DNA of 64,000 bases, from assembly GCA_002270565.1 (NCBI GenBank), contig NQMI01000090.1, forward strand, positions 124,001 to 188,000, given 5' to 3'. This document shows positions 1 to 11,140 of this stretch, piece after piece. Position 1 is the first letter of the stretch, and every line of letters begins with the position of its first letter. Position numbers and translations under genes: made by a program. The notes under the pieces are model-generated. The model saw only the letters and a list, made by a program, of their open reading frames with translations. It was not told where the DNA came from and searched no databases. The DNA comes from Stenocarpella maydis (Eukaryota > Ascomycota > Sordariomycetes > Diaporthales > Diaporthaceae).

Positions 1-1138
1 AACGAGGCCGAGGTCCGGACCGCAATCGCAGGACAAATCCCGGGGTTCTGTGCCCTGGTTGACCGGACGACTTTGCTTAACGATATCATGGGCAGCGTCG
101 AGGATCTGGTTTCCGACAGCTCCCAACATGTCCGTGCCGCTCTTGGTACTCAGATCAGTGGGCTCGCCCCCATACTGGGCAAGCAAGAGTACGTCTACGG
201 ACAGAAACCCGACTGCTACCTTCCTGCGATGCTGACCGAAACCCCAGGACTATTGACCATCTGTTGCCCATGTTCCTCCAGATGCTGAAGGACGAGTTTC
301 CTGAGGTCCGCCTTCACATCATCTCGAAGCTCGAACTCGTCAACCAAGGTGAGCAGCCCGCAGCTAATTCCAGTCGTTCTGCGCTAATATCCACAGTCAT
401 CGGAATCGATCTGCTGTCACAATCGCTACTGCCCGCCATTGTGCAGCTAGCAGAGGACAAGCAATGGCGTGTCCGCTTGGCTATTATCGAGTACATCCCG
501 TTGCTGGCCAGCCAGCTTGGAGTTAAGTTCTTCGACGAGAAGCTCAGTGCCCTCTGTATGGGCTGGTTAGGCGACACGGTTTTCTCCATTCGCGAGGCGG
601 CAACGCACAACCTCAAGAAGCTCACAGAGGTCTTTGGCGTCGAGTGGGCGAGTGAAGCTATCATTCCCAAGGTGATGGCTATGGGCAATCACCCGAATTA
701 TCTCTACAGGATGACCACGTGTTTCGCCATCACGGTTCGTACCAAATCCTCGGCCGTCGGATCCCTTGTTTGCTAATATTGCTCCAGACGCTGGCAACCG
801 TTGTGAGCATGGATGTCATTGCGAAGTCAATCCTGCCCATGCTTGACAAGCTTGTTGTGGACGACATTCCCAACATCCGGTTCAACGTCGCGAAGACCTA
901 TGCTGTGCTAATTGATGTCCTCCAACGCCTGCCCGATGAGGGCACCGTCTACCAGCTTGAGAAATCTGGAGAGACAAAGACACCGTCTCCCCAGGGCCAG
1001 GAGCTTATCCAGTCGCGGGTGCTTCCGAGCCTGGAGAAACTGCAGAAGGATGACGACGTGGATGTGCGTTATTTCGCGACCACAGCTGCTGCGGTTGTGA
1101 CCGGGTCGGGAGGGGACCCCATGAACACCTCTCCTTAA
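1..1138 (+). CDS. TPD3: PP2A scaffold (A/PR65) subunit, 3' part
   Basis: C-terminal 325 residues of the HEAT-repeat scaffold that holds the catalytic and regulatory B subunits of protein phosphatase 2A in cytosol and nucleus. The 5' end lies outside the window and the frame is open from base 1. Exons are 1-188, 248-348, 397-734 and 788-1138; the introns are 59, 48 and 53 bp, and the last has a GCTAAT branch site. The translation shows successive two-helix HEAT units, for example one around [17 protein letters not shown] and one around [21 protein letters not shown], each with the family's D-x-VR turn. The last unit ([15 protein letters not shown]) is followed by a short tail ending MNTSP. Family assignment is firm; the yeast name is used for the orthologue. 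Confidence 0.95.
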
Positions 1139-1713
1139 AACGGAGATGAGATCGCGGAATCGACCACTTGTGTGAGGCGGATACCGCTCATGCCTTGACG
1201 CTTTTCGCAGATGAGCCAGTCCGCTCGATGCGAGTCTGGCTATTGATTTCATCCAGCCCCGATTATATACAGCGTTCCATCGACGGGAAATCCAAAAAAG
1301 ACATAACACCATTAGAAGAAGGACAAGGCATAAAGGAGCATCAACGATTCCCCAAAGTATACGCTATGGCTTTGCGGTCTTTTGCAGGTATCCAAACCCA
1401 TTGGGCTTCAAGTGGATACCGGCAGGGCAGGCTGTGCGGGTGGACTATGCTATAGCCTTGGCCTTGAATAATGTAGGACTACCCTGGAGCCTCGAGCCCG
1501 GACAGAGAAAGAGACCCCATTGAGCAGCACACACTTAGCACGTCGATAAATTATGCACGTATCATGCTACAAGATGCGCAATGCCTGCCTTGCATATATC
1601 GCTCGCCATTGGGTATCCATGTCTACTGTGCGTGCGCCAGTCTGCTTCGTGCCAGCCAAGCCGTGATATCTGTCTGTCTGCTACAGATGACGTGTAGGCC
1701 GCCCGTGCCGCCC
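1139..1713. other. Intergenic, convergent 3' ends
   Basis: Lies between the stops of the PP2A scaffold gene (+) and EFM4 (-), so it should hold both 3' UTRs. Short open frames here have no recognisable protein features. No repeat or RNA gene was seen. Confidence 0.6.
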
Positions 1714-2737
1714 TCAAGTCCTCTGGAAGCACAAGGTGCTGATTGTCTGGCCCTTGACCCCCCCGAAGCTGAAGCTCGGGTACTCGACCCTCCCGACCCT
1801 CACAAAGGAGCCACCCTCGACCTCGGTGCTCCCCTCGCCGAACCACCCCTCAAGCTCCGCCTCGGTCCAGTTGCAGCTGGTGACAAGGAACAGCCCGCCG
1901 GGCCTGACGAGGCGCACCACGCGCGCCTTGTACCCCTCGCAGGCGCGGCGCCCCCGGGCGTCGGCCTCGCCGCTCAGCGAGATGGCGTCGAAGGTGCCCT
2001 TATCGTGAACGACATCCCACCCCTCCCCCTCCCGCTCCTCGCCGCCGCCGCCCAGCACCGCGGCGTAGTCCCCGCGCAGCACGTCCCACTCGGCGAACCC
2101 GACCTCGTCGCCCTCCTCCCCGGCGACGGCCCCGGACCGCGCGATCTGCCGCGCCAGCGCCACGCTCTCGCCGCTGTAGTCGACCCCCAGGCACCGGCCC
2201 CTCCAGCCGCCCTCGCGCAGCGCAAAGAGCAGCGAGCCGTTGCCGCAGCCCAGGTCCAGGAAGGAGGCGGTGCGGCGGTCCAGGCGGGGCGGCGGCGGCG
2301 GGCGGGGCGTCATCGTCGGTGATGATGACGACGACGATGATGATGTTTCTCCCCCCCCGGCCTCCTCGCCCTCCCCCTCTGCCAGGCCCTCGAGGAACTG
2401 CAGCAGCTTTGCCTCGGCGTCCGAGTCGTCGAACCAGACCGTGCCGCGGTCCGAGGGGTCGGAGGCGTTGTTTAGGAGCTCGCGCTTGTAGAGGTTGTCC
2501 CAGCTGGGGTTTCGCGGTCGGGTTAGCCTTGGGGACTGGCGGGTCGCGGTGGTGTTGTAGATATTGGTTATTGGTCGGGAGAGGTTTATATAATTCGGTG
2601 CAGAGGGAAGGAAGTAGGTGCTTGCAAAAACAAAACCAAAAAGAAAAGAAAAAGAAAAAGGAAAAAACTCACTACTCCTTGGTCCCTAGTTCGGATGGTT
2701 CCAGGTGGTTTGGCTTAGAGGGATTATCGTCTGCCAT
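1714..2737 (-). CDS. EFM4: Protein-lysine N-methyltransferase EFM4 (METTL10 type)
   Basis: SAM-dependent class I methyltransferase of 284 aa. In yeast, Efm4 methylates elongation factor eEF1A on a lysine; that substrate is inferred here from family. Exons are 2737-2673 and 2503-1714, with the donor GTGAGT splitting a Tyr codon (KEY-WDNLY). Visible motifs are the N-terminal ELGTKEYWDNLY block, WFDDSDAEAKLL, SAM motif I DLGCGNG near residues 105-111, the acidic GVDYS strand, the family signature VVHDKGTFDAISLS, and a C-terminal GGVKGQTISTLCF. Between the N-terminal block and motif I is a low-complexity linker rich in Glu, Gly, eight Ser and Pro. Its frame depends on an eight-base C run at 2351-2358, and it reads through correctly as printed. 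The start ATG at 2737 is the only one that gives the family N terminus. Confidence 0.93.
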
Positions 2738-3563
2738 TGTCTTGTACAGTCCCCTGCAATAAATGCTCCAAGGAGATGTCGTTATGTAGGTCCAAGAAGG
2801 GACTCGTGCGACGAAGACTAACATTATTTTGCCGTCTTTGGCTGGCCGAGCTGCGGGCGGCGCACATCGGCGGTTGGTGGGGCACATCCGAAAATGGCAG
2901 GCGGTGAGGGTGATGCACAAGGATGGTTGCTCGAGACTCGGTGAAGCTCGACCAGAGAGGAGAATGCGCTGAATCTAGGCCAGACCGTTACAACTAGCAG
3001 CAATTCCTTGTTTACTTGTACCGCCGTATTTGAGTACTTGTTAGTCCTTTACATGCTTGGGCTGGGAAAATACCAACCCCCCCCCCCCCCCATCAAAACC
3101 ATTCATCACAAACGCCGAAGATAAAACAAGACGCAGACTACTGGAGCTTGCCTGCATCTGGTTGTAATTTATCGTCATTGAGTTTTGGTCACAGATATGT
3201 GGGGTGTGTTCCCCACGGTTTCCTCGTACAAAGAAGCCGACCAAGAGGACGTGACCCTTGCCCCGAGCTCGACAGACAGGCTTTTTTGCCTTGTTCTGCA
3301 GGCCAGAAAAGACATCGTCCAGATGCCTGGAATCGATATCTTGCCGCCTCGGCCTTTCTTCCCCTTACCGTAGCTTCCGAGTCTCCCCCGTCTTGTTCCA
3401 CGTGCCAATTCAAGTATGAAGGGCGTATATTTACGGATACAAGATAGCGCGCACCTCGAGACCATGCTGCCGTCATTGCGCAATAGTATCGTCTTCAAAG
3501 GTCTGACTCGACACTTTGCATCTCTGCGAGTGGTCCCTCAGCCTTTTTCATCACCGAGACTTT
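2738..3563. other. Intergenic between EFM4 start and Q-rich gene stop
   Basis: Upstream region of EFM4 (-) and 3' flank of the Q-rich gene (-). It includes a run of 15 C at 3077-3091. No supported gene: all open frames are short and low in protein character. Confidence 0.6.
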
Positions 3564-5688
3564 TCAACCCAGCGTCCACACGGGCGCCTTGACGAGCACC
3601 TGTCGTCCCCGTACCTCGACGGCCAGGAAGCCGGCGAATCGCACCTTGTTGGCGTCCTTCGGAGGCAATGCTAATGTCGTTGTCGAGTCAGTACCTGTGA
3701 TCGATGTCGCGGTTGACTGTTTGCGACCTGACGACGACTGTTGAGAAACCGAGGCCATGCTGCCCTTGCGGCTACTGCTGCCAGGAACAAGCACCGACGG
3801 TGCGCTGCTGAGTAGACTTGAAAGAGTTGAACTTGTTGACATACCGGCTCTCGACTTGCTGCTGCGCTCCTTGCTGCTGCTCTTCTCACCGCCGCCGTCC
3901 TTGCAATTTTCTTCTCTGGAGTCCGCATCTCCGTCGCTCTCAGAGGGCCTGGTCTCGATCGGCGGGAGCGGCACCTTTTCGACTTCCATGACATTCGGCT
4001 GTAGGCTGTCCTGTGGCAGCGGGTAGATGATTGCCACGTCGCGGCTCTCCATCGGCAGGTTTGCCGCTATTCCAACGGCGAGCTCGACAATCATGCTTGC
4101 GCTCCCATCAACACCAGCGGGTGGGGGCTCTGTGAGGTGCTGAAACAGGTATGCAGTCAGGTTTGACGTGGCCTTGCGGATGAAGTCCTGGCGGTGCTCT
4201 GAGCTCTCTGCCGACTGCAGAACGTGGTTCAGGCCGTCCAGCGTCGTCATCCTCCAACCCACGACCTTTGCGGTCAAGGCGTCGTGCTCCTCCTGGCTGG
4301 TCATCGTGTAGTTGCCACGGCGGATGTTCTGCTCGATCTCCTTCAGCTGCCTGCTGAGTTCAGGGTCAAGCCCGGGGTGGAAACAGCCGTGGAATATCTC
4401 CTCGACGATCCATCTTGTAATTACAGCGCGGCCGACCGCCGTCATCTCTTGTTTCCCCGTCTTCAGGGCCTCGTGACTGACATAGCTCTCCAGCCACGTT
4501 GGGACCGAAACCCAGTCCTTGCGGATGTTGAAGGACAAGTTGTTGATCGCTCCGTTCAGCCTGTTGAACCTTGTCATGTACTCGTTGTCGTCCAGCGCGG
4601 TGCGGGACTGCGTGATCCTCTGGTTGGCGACTGCATTCTGAAGCTGCTCCACCTGACCATTCAGTTGCTCGATCTGGGTCTTGCCATCGAAATACAAACG
4701 CTTAACATTTTTGTACTTTGTCACTGCGCAAAGACACGTCAACATCCCAAGTCAATGTGCATATTACAGGTGTGAGGGACCTACGCAAATCTTTAAAAGC
4801 CTTTTCGGAGTCTTCTGATGGCTGGGGGCTGTTGCGACCCTCAGTCTCGTTGAACTGCTGTTGCTGCTGCTGTCGGTCCTGAATGGTGCTGTGACGGAAG
4901 CTGGGGTTCGGGCCTTGGCTGCCTTGAGGGCCTTGTGGAGCCGAAGGCAGGTTATTCATGCTGTTGGGCTGTTGCTGCCTGTAGGCAGGTGGGGGCCCTG
5001 GAGGAATATCGCCGCGGAGACTCTTCTCGGCTTCCTGAGACCGTCTTGTTTGGGGTGGCCCTGCTTGTGGAGCCATGCCCTGTTCTTGCTGCTGCCCGTC
5101 CGGCGACTGCTGCTGCTGCTGCTGCTGCTGCTGCAGTAGCTGCTGATTGTGTGGCTGCAGCGAGGTTGAGCGGGAAGGGAATTCTTGGACCTGAGCAGAG
5201 TACCTTACGGCGGGGGAGTTTGCCGTGGACTGGGTGCTGGAAGAGAGCAGGTGGTCACCGTCGGTAGCGGGTGACTCATGCGACAGCTGAGATATGGTCT
5301 CCGGATTGCGGTGCTGTTCGGCACCCAGGTGGCCAGAGTACGCAAGAGGGTTGCCTTCGGACTGTACCTGCCTCTGTGGGGAGTGGGCTATGAATTGATA
5401 CTGCCGAGTGGCTGGATCGAAGGCGACCTGACCGAGCTGCTGCTGCTGTTCGGGAGTCAGCTGTGTCTGGACGTGGATCTGGCCGTGGGGGTGTATGAAA
5501 CCACCCTCGTCTGAATATGGCGATGTATCCTGGTTGGTAGGGACTCGACGAAGGGTGGTGGGCTGCTGGAACTCGTGAGGGTTCTGCAGTTTGTGAGGTG
5601 GTTAGTGGGATATGTGCGGCGCCCCGCATCACCCATGTGAAGCCGGCCGGGGTAAGGGGTGGGGAAAGAGGGGGGGAGGAGGGAGGGT

Positions 5689-5722
<34 letters not shown>

Positions 5723-6887
5723 CAGAGACAGACAGACAAAGAGAGAGATATACTGTGCTTACATTTTGCAGGGGCGAGGGCTGGGTCTGTGGCCCCTGGG
5801 ACTGCCAGTCGGCGGGCTGCTGGTCTAGGGAGACCTGAGACGGGCCGGTCCGCAGCGCCGGTGGATTGCTGATGCGCTTTGACGGGCGGCGAGCAAGGCC
5901 GGCGGTGTTGTCGTAGGCGTGCTGGGAGTGGGAGGGGTGGTGGTTGGGGGTGTACTCGGGGCGGGCCTGGTCGGCCTTGTTGAGATTGGGAGCGCCGGCG
6001 AGGATGTTCTTGATCAATCGGCGGGTGGAGCGCCGGGACTCGACCGGGGGCGGGCCTTGCTGCTGCTGCTGCTGCTGCTGGAGGCCGTGGTGTGGCTGTT
6101 GCTGGAGGTGGTGGTTGTGGTGATGCTGGTGGTGGTGGTAAGCGAGGGGCGGCTGCGGGGGGGTGTAAGACTGCCTGGACAGGTCCTCGAAGGAGGAACC
6201 AAAGGAGGGGTTAGGCTGAACGGGGGTGGCTACTTGGTGATATCTCTGAGACTGCGACCTGGCAACAGCATCTGCGAACTCATGCGCAGCCTTGCGGACG
6301 CGGGCGTCGGGCACGGGATTGGCGGTGTTGAGGGGCTGCAGCGAGTGCAGCTGGGACTGGTGATGGGACGACGTGTTGTTGTTTGTGCCTGACGGCGAGG
6401 CGGCGGGAGCAGACGAGTAGAGGTGAGACGATGATGACGGCGGTAGCAGCGGCGGCGGTGGTTGGCTGGCAGCGCGCTGCTCCTGGACAAAGGATTCCGA
6501 GGTGGTGGTGGAGGAGGACCCCGAGGCTGAGGAGGGGCCGCCCTGGGAGGGAGGAGGAGGTTGCCCACCGACGTGCTGGTGGTGCTGGTGCTGGGACTGG
6601 CCCTGTGACGACTGTGTTTGGCTGTGGCCGCGGCTGTGGCCCTGACCGGGACCGGATTGGGCGCCAGCAACGCCGGAAGGGGAAACGCCCTGGCCGGCAG
6701 CAGAAGAAGAAGAAGCAGACGCGGGAGCAGACGCAGACGACGAGGCGCCCCCAGCGGGTTCCGCGCCCCCGGCAGCAGCAGCTTCAGCCTGCGAGGAGCC
6801 AGAAACGGCGGCAGGCCCAGCCGGTTCAACGAGGTGCTGTTGGGATCGGCTGTTTGGTTTGGCGGAGCGACCGAAAGGCATTATCAT
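3564..6887 (-). CDS. Conserved Gln/His-rich protein with coiled coil, function unknown
   Basis: Three-exon gene of 1,027 aa: exons 6887-5763, 5583-4785 and 4723-3564. The first two thirds are disordered, with Ala/Gly/Ser, His (HHHQHHHNHH) and Gln tracts encoded by CAG repeats at about 5109-5133 and 6057-6080. Within this part is a basic segment ESRRSTRRLIKNILAG. The ordered part starts at the second intron. It begins with a coiled coil (KYKNVKRLYFDGKTQIEQLNGQVEQL split over the splice site, then LQNAV), followed by an alpha-helical region with many conserved-looking Trp and Asp (RKDWVSVPTWLESYV, VVGWRMTTLDGLNHVL). The C terminus is Ser-rich and ends with the strand-like RFAGFLAVEVRGRQVLVKAPVW. 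I do not recognise the family; it looks like a cytoplasmic or nuclear scaffold or regulator. A second in-frame ATG at 6881 (MPFGRS) may be the true start. Intron 1 (5584-5762) holds a GAGACA-type microsatellite. Confidence 0.82.
5688..5749. repeat. GAGA/CAGAGA microsatellite inside an intron
   Basis: Simple repeat of GA, then CAGAGA, then CAGA units inside intron 1 of the Q-rich gene. On the transcribed strand it is a long pyrimidine tract (CTCTGT type), close to the donor side. Confidence 0.85.
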
Positions 6888-7253
6888 AATAAAGAAGACG
6901 GGCCAGGGCGGGCGCCGGCAAAGACGGGCGGCCCGTTATTTAGGGAACTCGGGACTCTGGCTGCTTTTGGTCGTGCGTTGCGTCGCAGTGACAAGTCGCA
7001 GTAGCATTCGCAGTCGTCAGTCGACAGTCGCAGGTCTCGTGCGCTGCTCTGGTCCTCTTCTCTCCCCCCCCCCTCTCTCGCACACTCTCTCTTGTCCTGC
7101 TGCGCTGCTGCAGCTGCGCGCCCTTGCCGTCCGAACTCAGCACGAGCAGGGACACACAAGAGGGAGGAGGTTCGAGCTGGATGGAGCTGAGCTTCCCTCC
7201 CCCAGGGACCCGGGACGGAGACGAGCAGCAGCAGGACCAGGCCAGGCCAAGCC

Positions 7254-7283
7254 GGGGCAGGGCAGGGCAGGGCAGGGCAGGGC
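7254..7283 (+). repeat. GGGCA tandem tract (G-quadruplex type)
   Basis: Runs of three or four G are spaced by CA about six times in a row. A similar tract lies at 7583-7605. Both are within about 0.7 kb upstream of the Q-rich gene start, on the strand opposite to its coding strand. Confidence 0.85.
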
Positions 7284-9539
7284 AACGCGACTTGGAGCAA
7301 AAGGCCCAGGATGGCTGGCTGGCTGGCTGGCTGCTCCTCGCTTGCTCTCACTCGGCCTGAGATCCGAGCGCACCAGCGCGACAACGGGGGCGGCTCTGGT
7401 ACGGGGGTCCTGTTGTGGGTGTGCGTGAGGCTTAGAAGTGTGAGCGTGAGCGAGACAGGACGAAGAAGGCAGGGAGAAGGCGAATGGGGAGGCAGCAGGT
7501 CTGGCGCTGGCGAGCAGCTCCTCGATGCCCAGCACGCGTGACGGGGATTGGGCAGGGCTGGCCTGGGCTGAGTGTGCAGGACAGGGCAGGGCAGGGCAGG
7601 GCAGGATAAGTCAGGAACAAATGGGACAGGTCAGGGTAGCACGAGGAATCAATGAATCGTGCGTGGTCGCGGCCGGCTCCTTGTTCTGCGGCGCCCATGA
7701 CCATCAGTCAGTCAATCAGCCTGCAGGTGCAGCAGTCTGAGTGAGAAACCCCGCCGTGCCTGTTGTTGGTTCTGTTCTTGATGCTGGATGGTCATGTCTC
7801 TTTGGCCGCGGGGAAAATCTCACCAGACCCAGCGCCAGCGCCAGCGGGAAAGCTTCCCTCGAATTAAAAGGGACTGGGCGGGTGCAGTGGCGCCCCGCGC
7901 TTGTCCATAGGATGTATCTGCTGGGGGCAGTGCAGGACCATCAAGGAAACCTCAGCTGCTGGTGTTCTTGTAGCATAGCATAGCATAGTCTCCACTTGAG
8001 ATACTATGCAGTACTCGGTACATGTGTACGTAGCGTATAGCGAGGGTATCATGATATATCTACGGGCATTGGGACGGAAGTTGGGGTGCGTGGTATGTGC
8101 AGCTGCAATGGAACCCTGTTGGAACCAAAGATGTGTTTCATCTGTTGTAATAGGCTCGGGTGTCTTTTCTTCTTCTTTTCGAGTAACGTTGAACCAATGC
8201 AGGATAATATGCACCAGCCCAAGCCACAGTCACGAGTCGTGAGAGACTCGAGAGAGGAGATAGCACAAGCAAGAAGATGTGTACCAATACCCAAGTACCC
8301 AGGTAGACAGACAAGCCCATCGAAGGATGGAAATTAGACACATACATACACCACCACTCAGAAGCCAGCAGAGCCAATTGCCATGCCCCTTCTCCTGCTC
8401 AACACGTAGCTTATCATGTCCGTTTCTCTGCTCCTCCTGCCGCTATCAATCGGCCGTGGTGGCCAGCTGCCGTGTACTATCCAAGCTGGTCTGCTACCCT
8501 GGCCACCTGATAGATCGCCCGCCCACGCATGGTCGGTCCACGAACTACTTAGGCTACTTAGTAGATGTTGACTGGATGTTTACTGGATGTTTACTGGATG
8601 CTGTGGCCCAAGCTCCCTGGGTCACCGCATTACATTATGTACCGAGTATATTGGTCTCCCCAGGTAACGTCACCAGCTCTCGACTGACTTCTCTTACCTC
8701 TGGTCACTCGGCATCTCGCATACCTAGGTATCTGTGCCGAGCACCTGGTGTCGCGTACCCCCCTACTAAATTGCAGACATGTATGCCTGGGACCAGAGAG
8801 GATATGCAATCAGTCCCGGGGGAGCAACGCCACTGTATGTGAGCTAAAAGCACGTATGGCTGCTGCCGGAATGCAACATTGCATCGCAGACTCTTGTGCC
8901 TGCCTGCCTGCCTGCCTGGCTTCATCCCACCCCAAGAAACAAACCCCTTGTCTGCCCATCAGCCCCGCCGCCCCTCTATATTTAGAATCATCTCGAGTCT
9001 AAGGTTTTAGGGGACCTTCACACACCATGCTTTGTCTACTATGTATACACCATACCAATATCCCTCGTGGCTGCGCCGCCGCCGCCGCCGACTGAGCTGT
9101 GTCTAGTCTAGCTGGAATGTCTGCGGAGTTGCGTAGTAGTGAAGCCTCAGTCCAAGCATGCGATCCCCCCCGGCGGAATGCAGTGACACCCGGTCCAGTC
9201 GGCGTCGTCTCCCGTCCGCGACGATAATACCCAAACCACGGGCCCGCCGCTTCCTTCGGGCCTGTCCCGCGGGAAACTACAGAGTAACCCCATAGAGCCC
9301 TTTGACCCCCACCCAATCATTCCTCTCACTTATTATCCATCAATCTCTGAACAGCACATTGGTGAGACTGGGACTGTGATCAAGAAGTAGGCCAAAGTCG
9401 AATGACGTCTCCGGCGGGACGGGACATGTGGGTTATACACGAACCTGGCAGTGTGTAGCATCATCCTACGCTCCACCACCTGCCTGCATTCCCCTTTCCC
9501 GCCTCCCGCCCCCCAATTATTGCCTATATGATACAATAT

Positions 9540-9603
9540 CAGAAAGGAGGGAAGAAAAAAAAAACCTGTCCCACCCGCATTGTAGCGAAGAACATTGTGC
9601 ACG

Positions 9604-9643
<40 letters not shown>

Positions 9644-9650
9644 AGAAAGG
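9540..9650 (+). repeat. Poly(A)33 segment flanked by 8-bp direct repeats
   Basis: Thirty-three A at 9610-9642 end a stretch that is bounded on both sides by CAGAAAGG (9540-9547 and 9643-9650). The internal part of about 60 bp has no recognised identity. The arrangement resembles a short retroposed RNA with a target-site duplication, but the repeat is short and purine-rich. Confidence 0.4.
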
Positions 9651-11140
9651 GACAGGCAAACAGAGGAGCTCTCGCCCCAACATGGCCACCACGCTTGAGT
9701 ACCCACAGCGTGTCTGGCTCAATGATTCCCCTGCTTACACCGCATGATACGGCGCGTGCCTCGGGCCCCGGGGAGGAAAGGGCGGAGTGGAGTGGAGAGG
9801 GGGGTGTATGTTGTCATTGCTCCGCCGCCCTCCTGCATGAAGTATTTACTGCTCCCGACTAGGGAGGACCCCGCGGCCGGTTTGCTAGGCCATTTTGCTG
9901 AGTCGTGACAAGTTTGCGTGTTTGGTCCAATAACTCATCATGGAAGGTTGGGGGTCTGGGAGACAGTCATGCTTTTCATGTCACGCATTGGCGAGCTGAG
10001 CATTGGCGCGGCCTCAGCTGGTGGCGAACGCGAGTTTAAGACGGGGCCAAGAGATCAGCATGGCTTGGAGGGCGACGTCCCATAGGATGTGAGCATGTTA
10101 GCGAGGAAGACGAACACACTCTCACTCTCCTAGTTATTAGGTACAGCCAGAGGCGCGATGCACCCACGCAAAAATTGGATCATGTTGCCACATGATAGGC
10201 CCGAAAGACTGGCTGGGGACGTGACAAACGGACCATGGACCAGGGGCAAGCATTGCTTCCTGGGCCTTTTCTTGAAAAAAGTAGTAGTCGCGGTAAGCCG
10301 ATGGTCCAACGCTGGCGAGAAGGGCAGCAGGAGGGAAGGGCGGCGGCGGGCAGGCCCCGAGTGCCCCCCAGGTTTCAACTCCCCCGGGGCGACCAATGGT
10401 TTGCCAAAATGATCCATAGCTTTGCATGCTTTCTTTCTCTGAGACGTCTTTACGAACCAAAAAAGAACAGACCATGGACCATCCCTTCCCATTATTCATG
10501 TCCGCCGCTCTGGGAGTTCCGGTCGGCAGTAGACCCGTACATTCGTATATCATACCAGCAACTGATGTGCCCAGCCTTCCGCCTCCGCCTCCTCCTTTAT
10601 GACTGAAGAAGTAAAAACAACACAAAAAGGGGAATTGAAACCTGGCCATCTTCTCCAAAAAAAGGGGGGGCGGGTTAGTTATAGAACAGCACTCCACAGC
10701 CGCGCCCCCGCCCTCGTCTCGACGGAGTATGGCTCTATACCTCCTTCCAGACCATCCATCCCGCGTACCAACTCGTCAAAGGGCCAAGGTTTCTGAAGCC
10801 TGGAGCACGTAGTTAGGTCTCCATTCTCGAGTGAGGACGGCCCTCGGCACCGATCCTCGTCGTAGTACCTCAAGGATGACAGACAGAACGGATTATCGAA
10901 GCCATCTCGTGCATGAATCTCGCTCTGCTATCTCCAAGAATCGAACTTCAGAAGGACTCACTGGCCGAGTCGAGCCCTTCTGTGGCGCTCAAGCAGTTGT
11001 ACCTCCCTTGGATCGTCACGGGGATGTGTCGACTGGCATAGCACCCGCCCCACCTTGACAGACGATCCGTGGGTGGGTGGCTTGGTGTATGCCAATAGCA
11101 ATTACATCCGTTGGATCTAAACGATCCCACACATCCGCCC

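Larger units (their letters stand above)
6888..11140. other. Gene-free 4.25 kb: promoter of Q-rich gene and 3' flank of YAK1
   Basis: No ORF here has convincing protein features, domain motifs or splice-joined extension. The left end, upstream of the Q-rich gene, has CT-rich and GGGCA-rich tracts (7254-7283, 7583-7605) and TGGC tandem repeats (about 7311-7333). Further on are a TAGCA repeat (7972-7990), three 11-bp ACTGGATGTTT-type repeats (8571-8602), a TGCC repeat (about 8897-8917), a GCC repeat (about 9066-9090) and a 33-nt A run (9610-9642). Both 5' and 3' UTRs probably extend into it. No tRNA was recognised. Confidence 0.55.

Noticed and set aside
2240..2503. Apparent frameshift in EFM4 between its two conserved halves
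   Set aside because: Recounting the C run as eight bases shows the linker is in frame.
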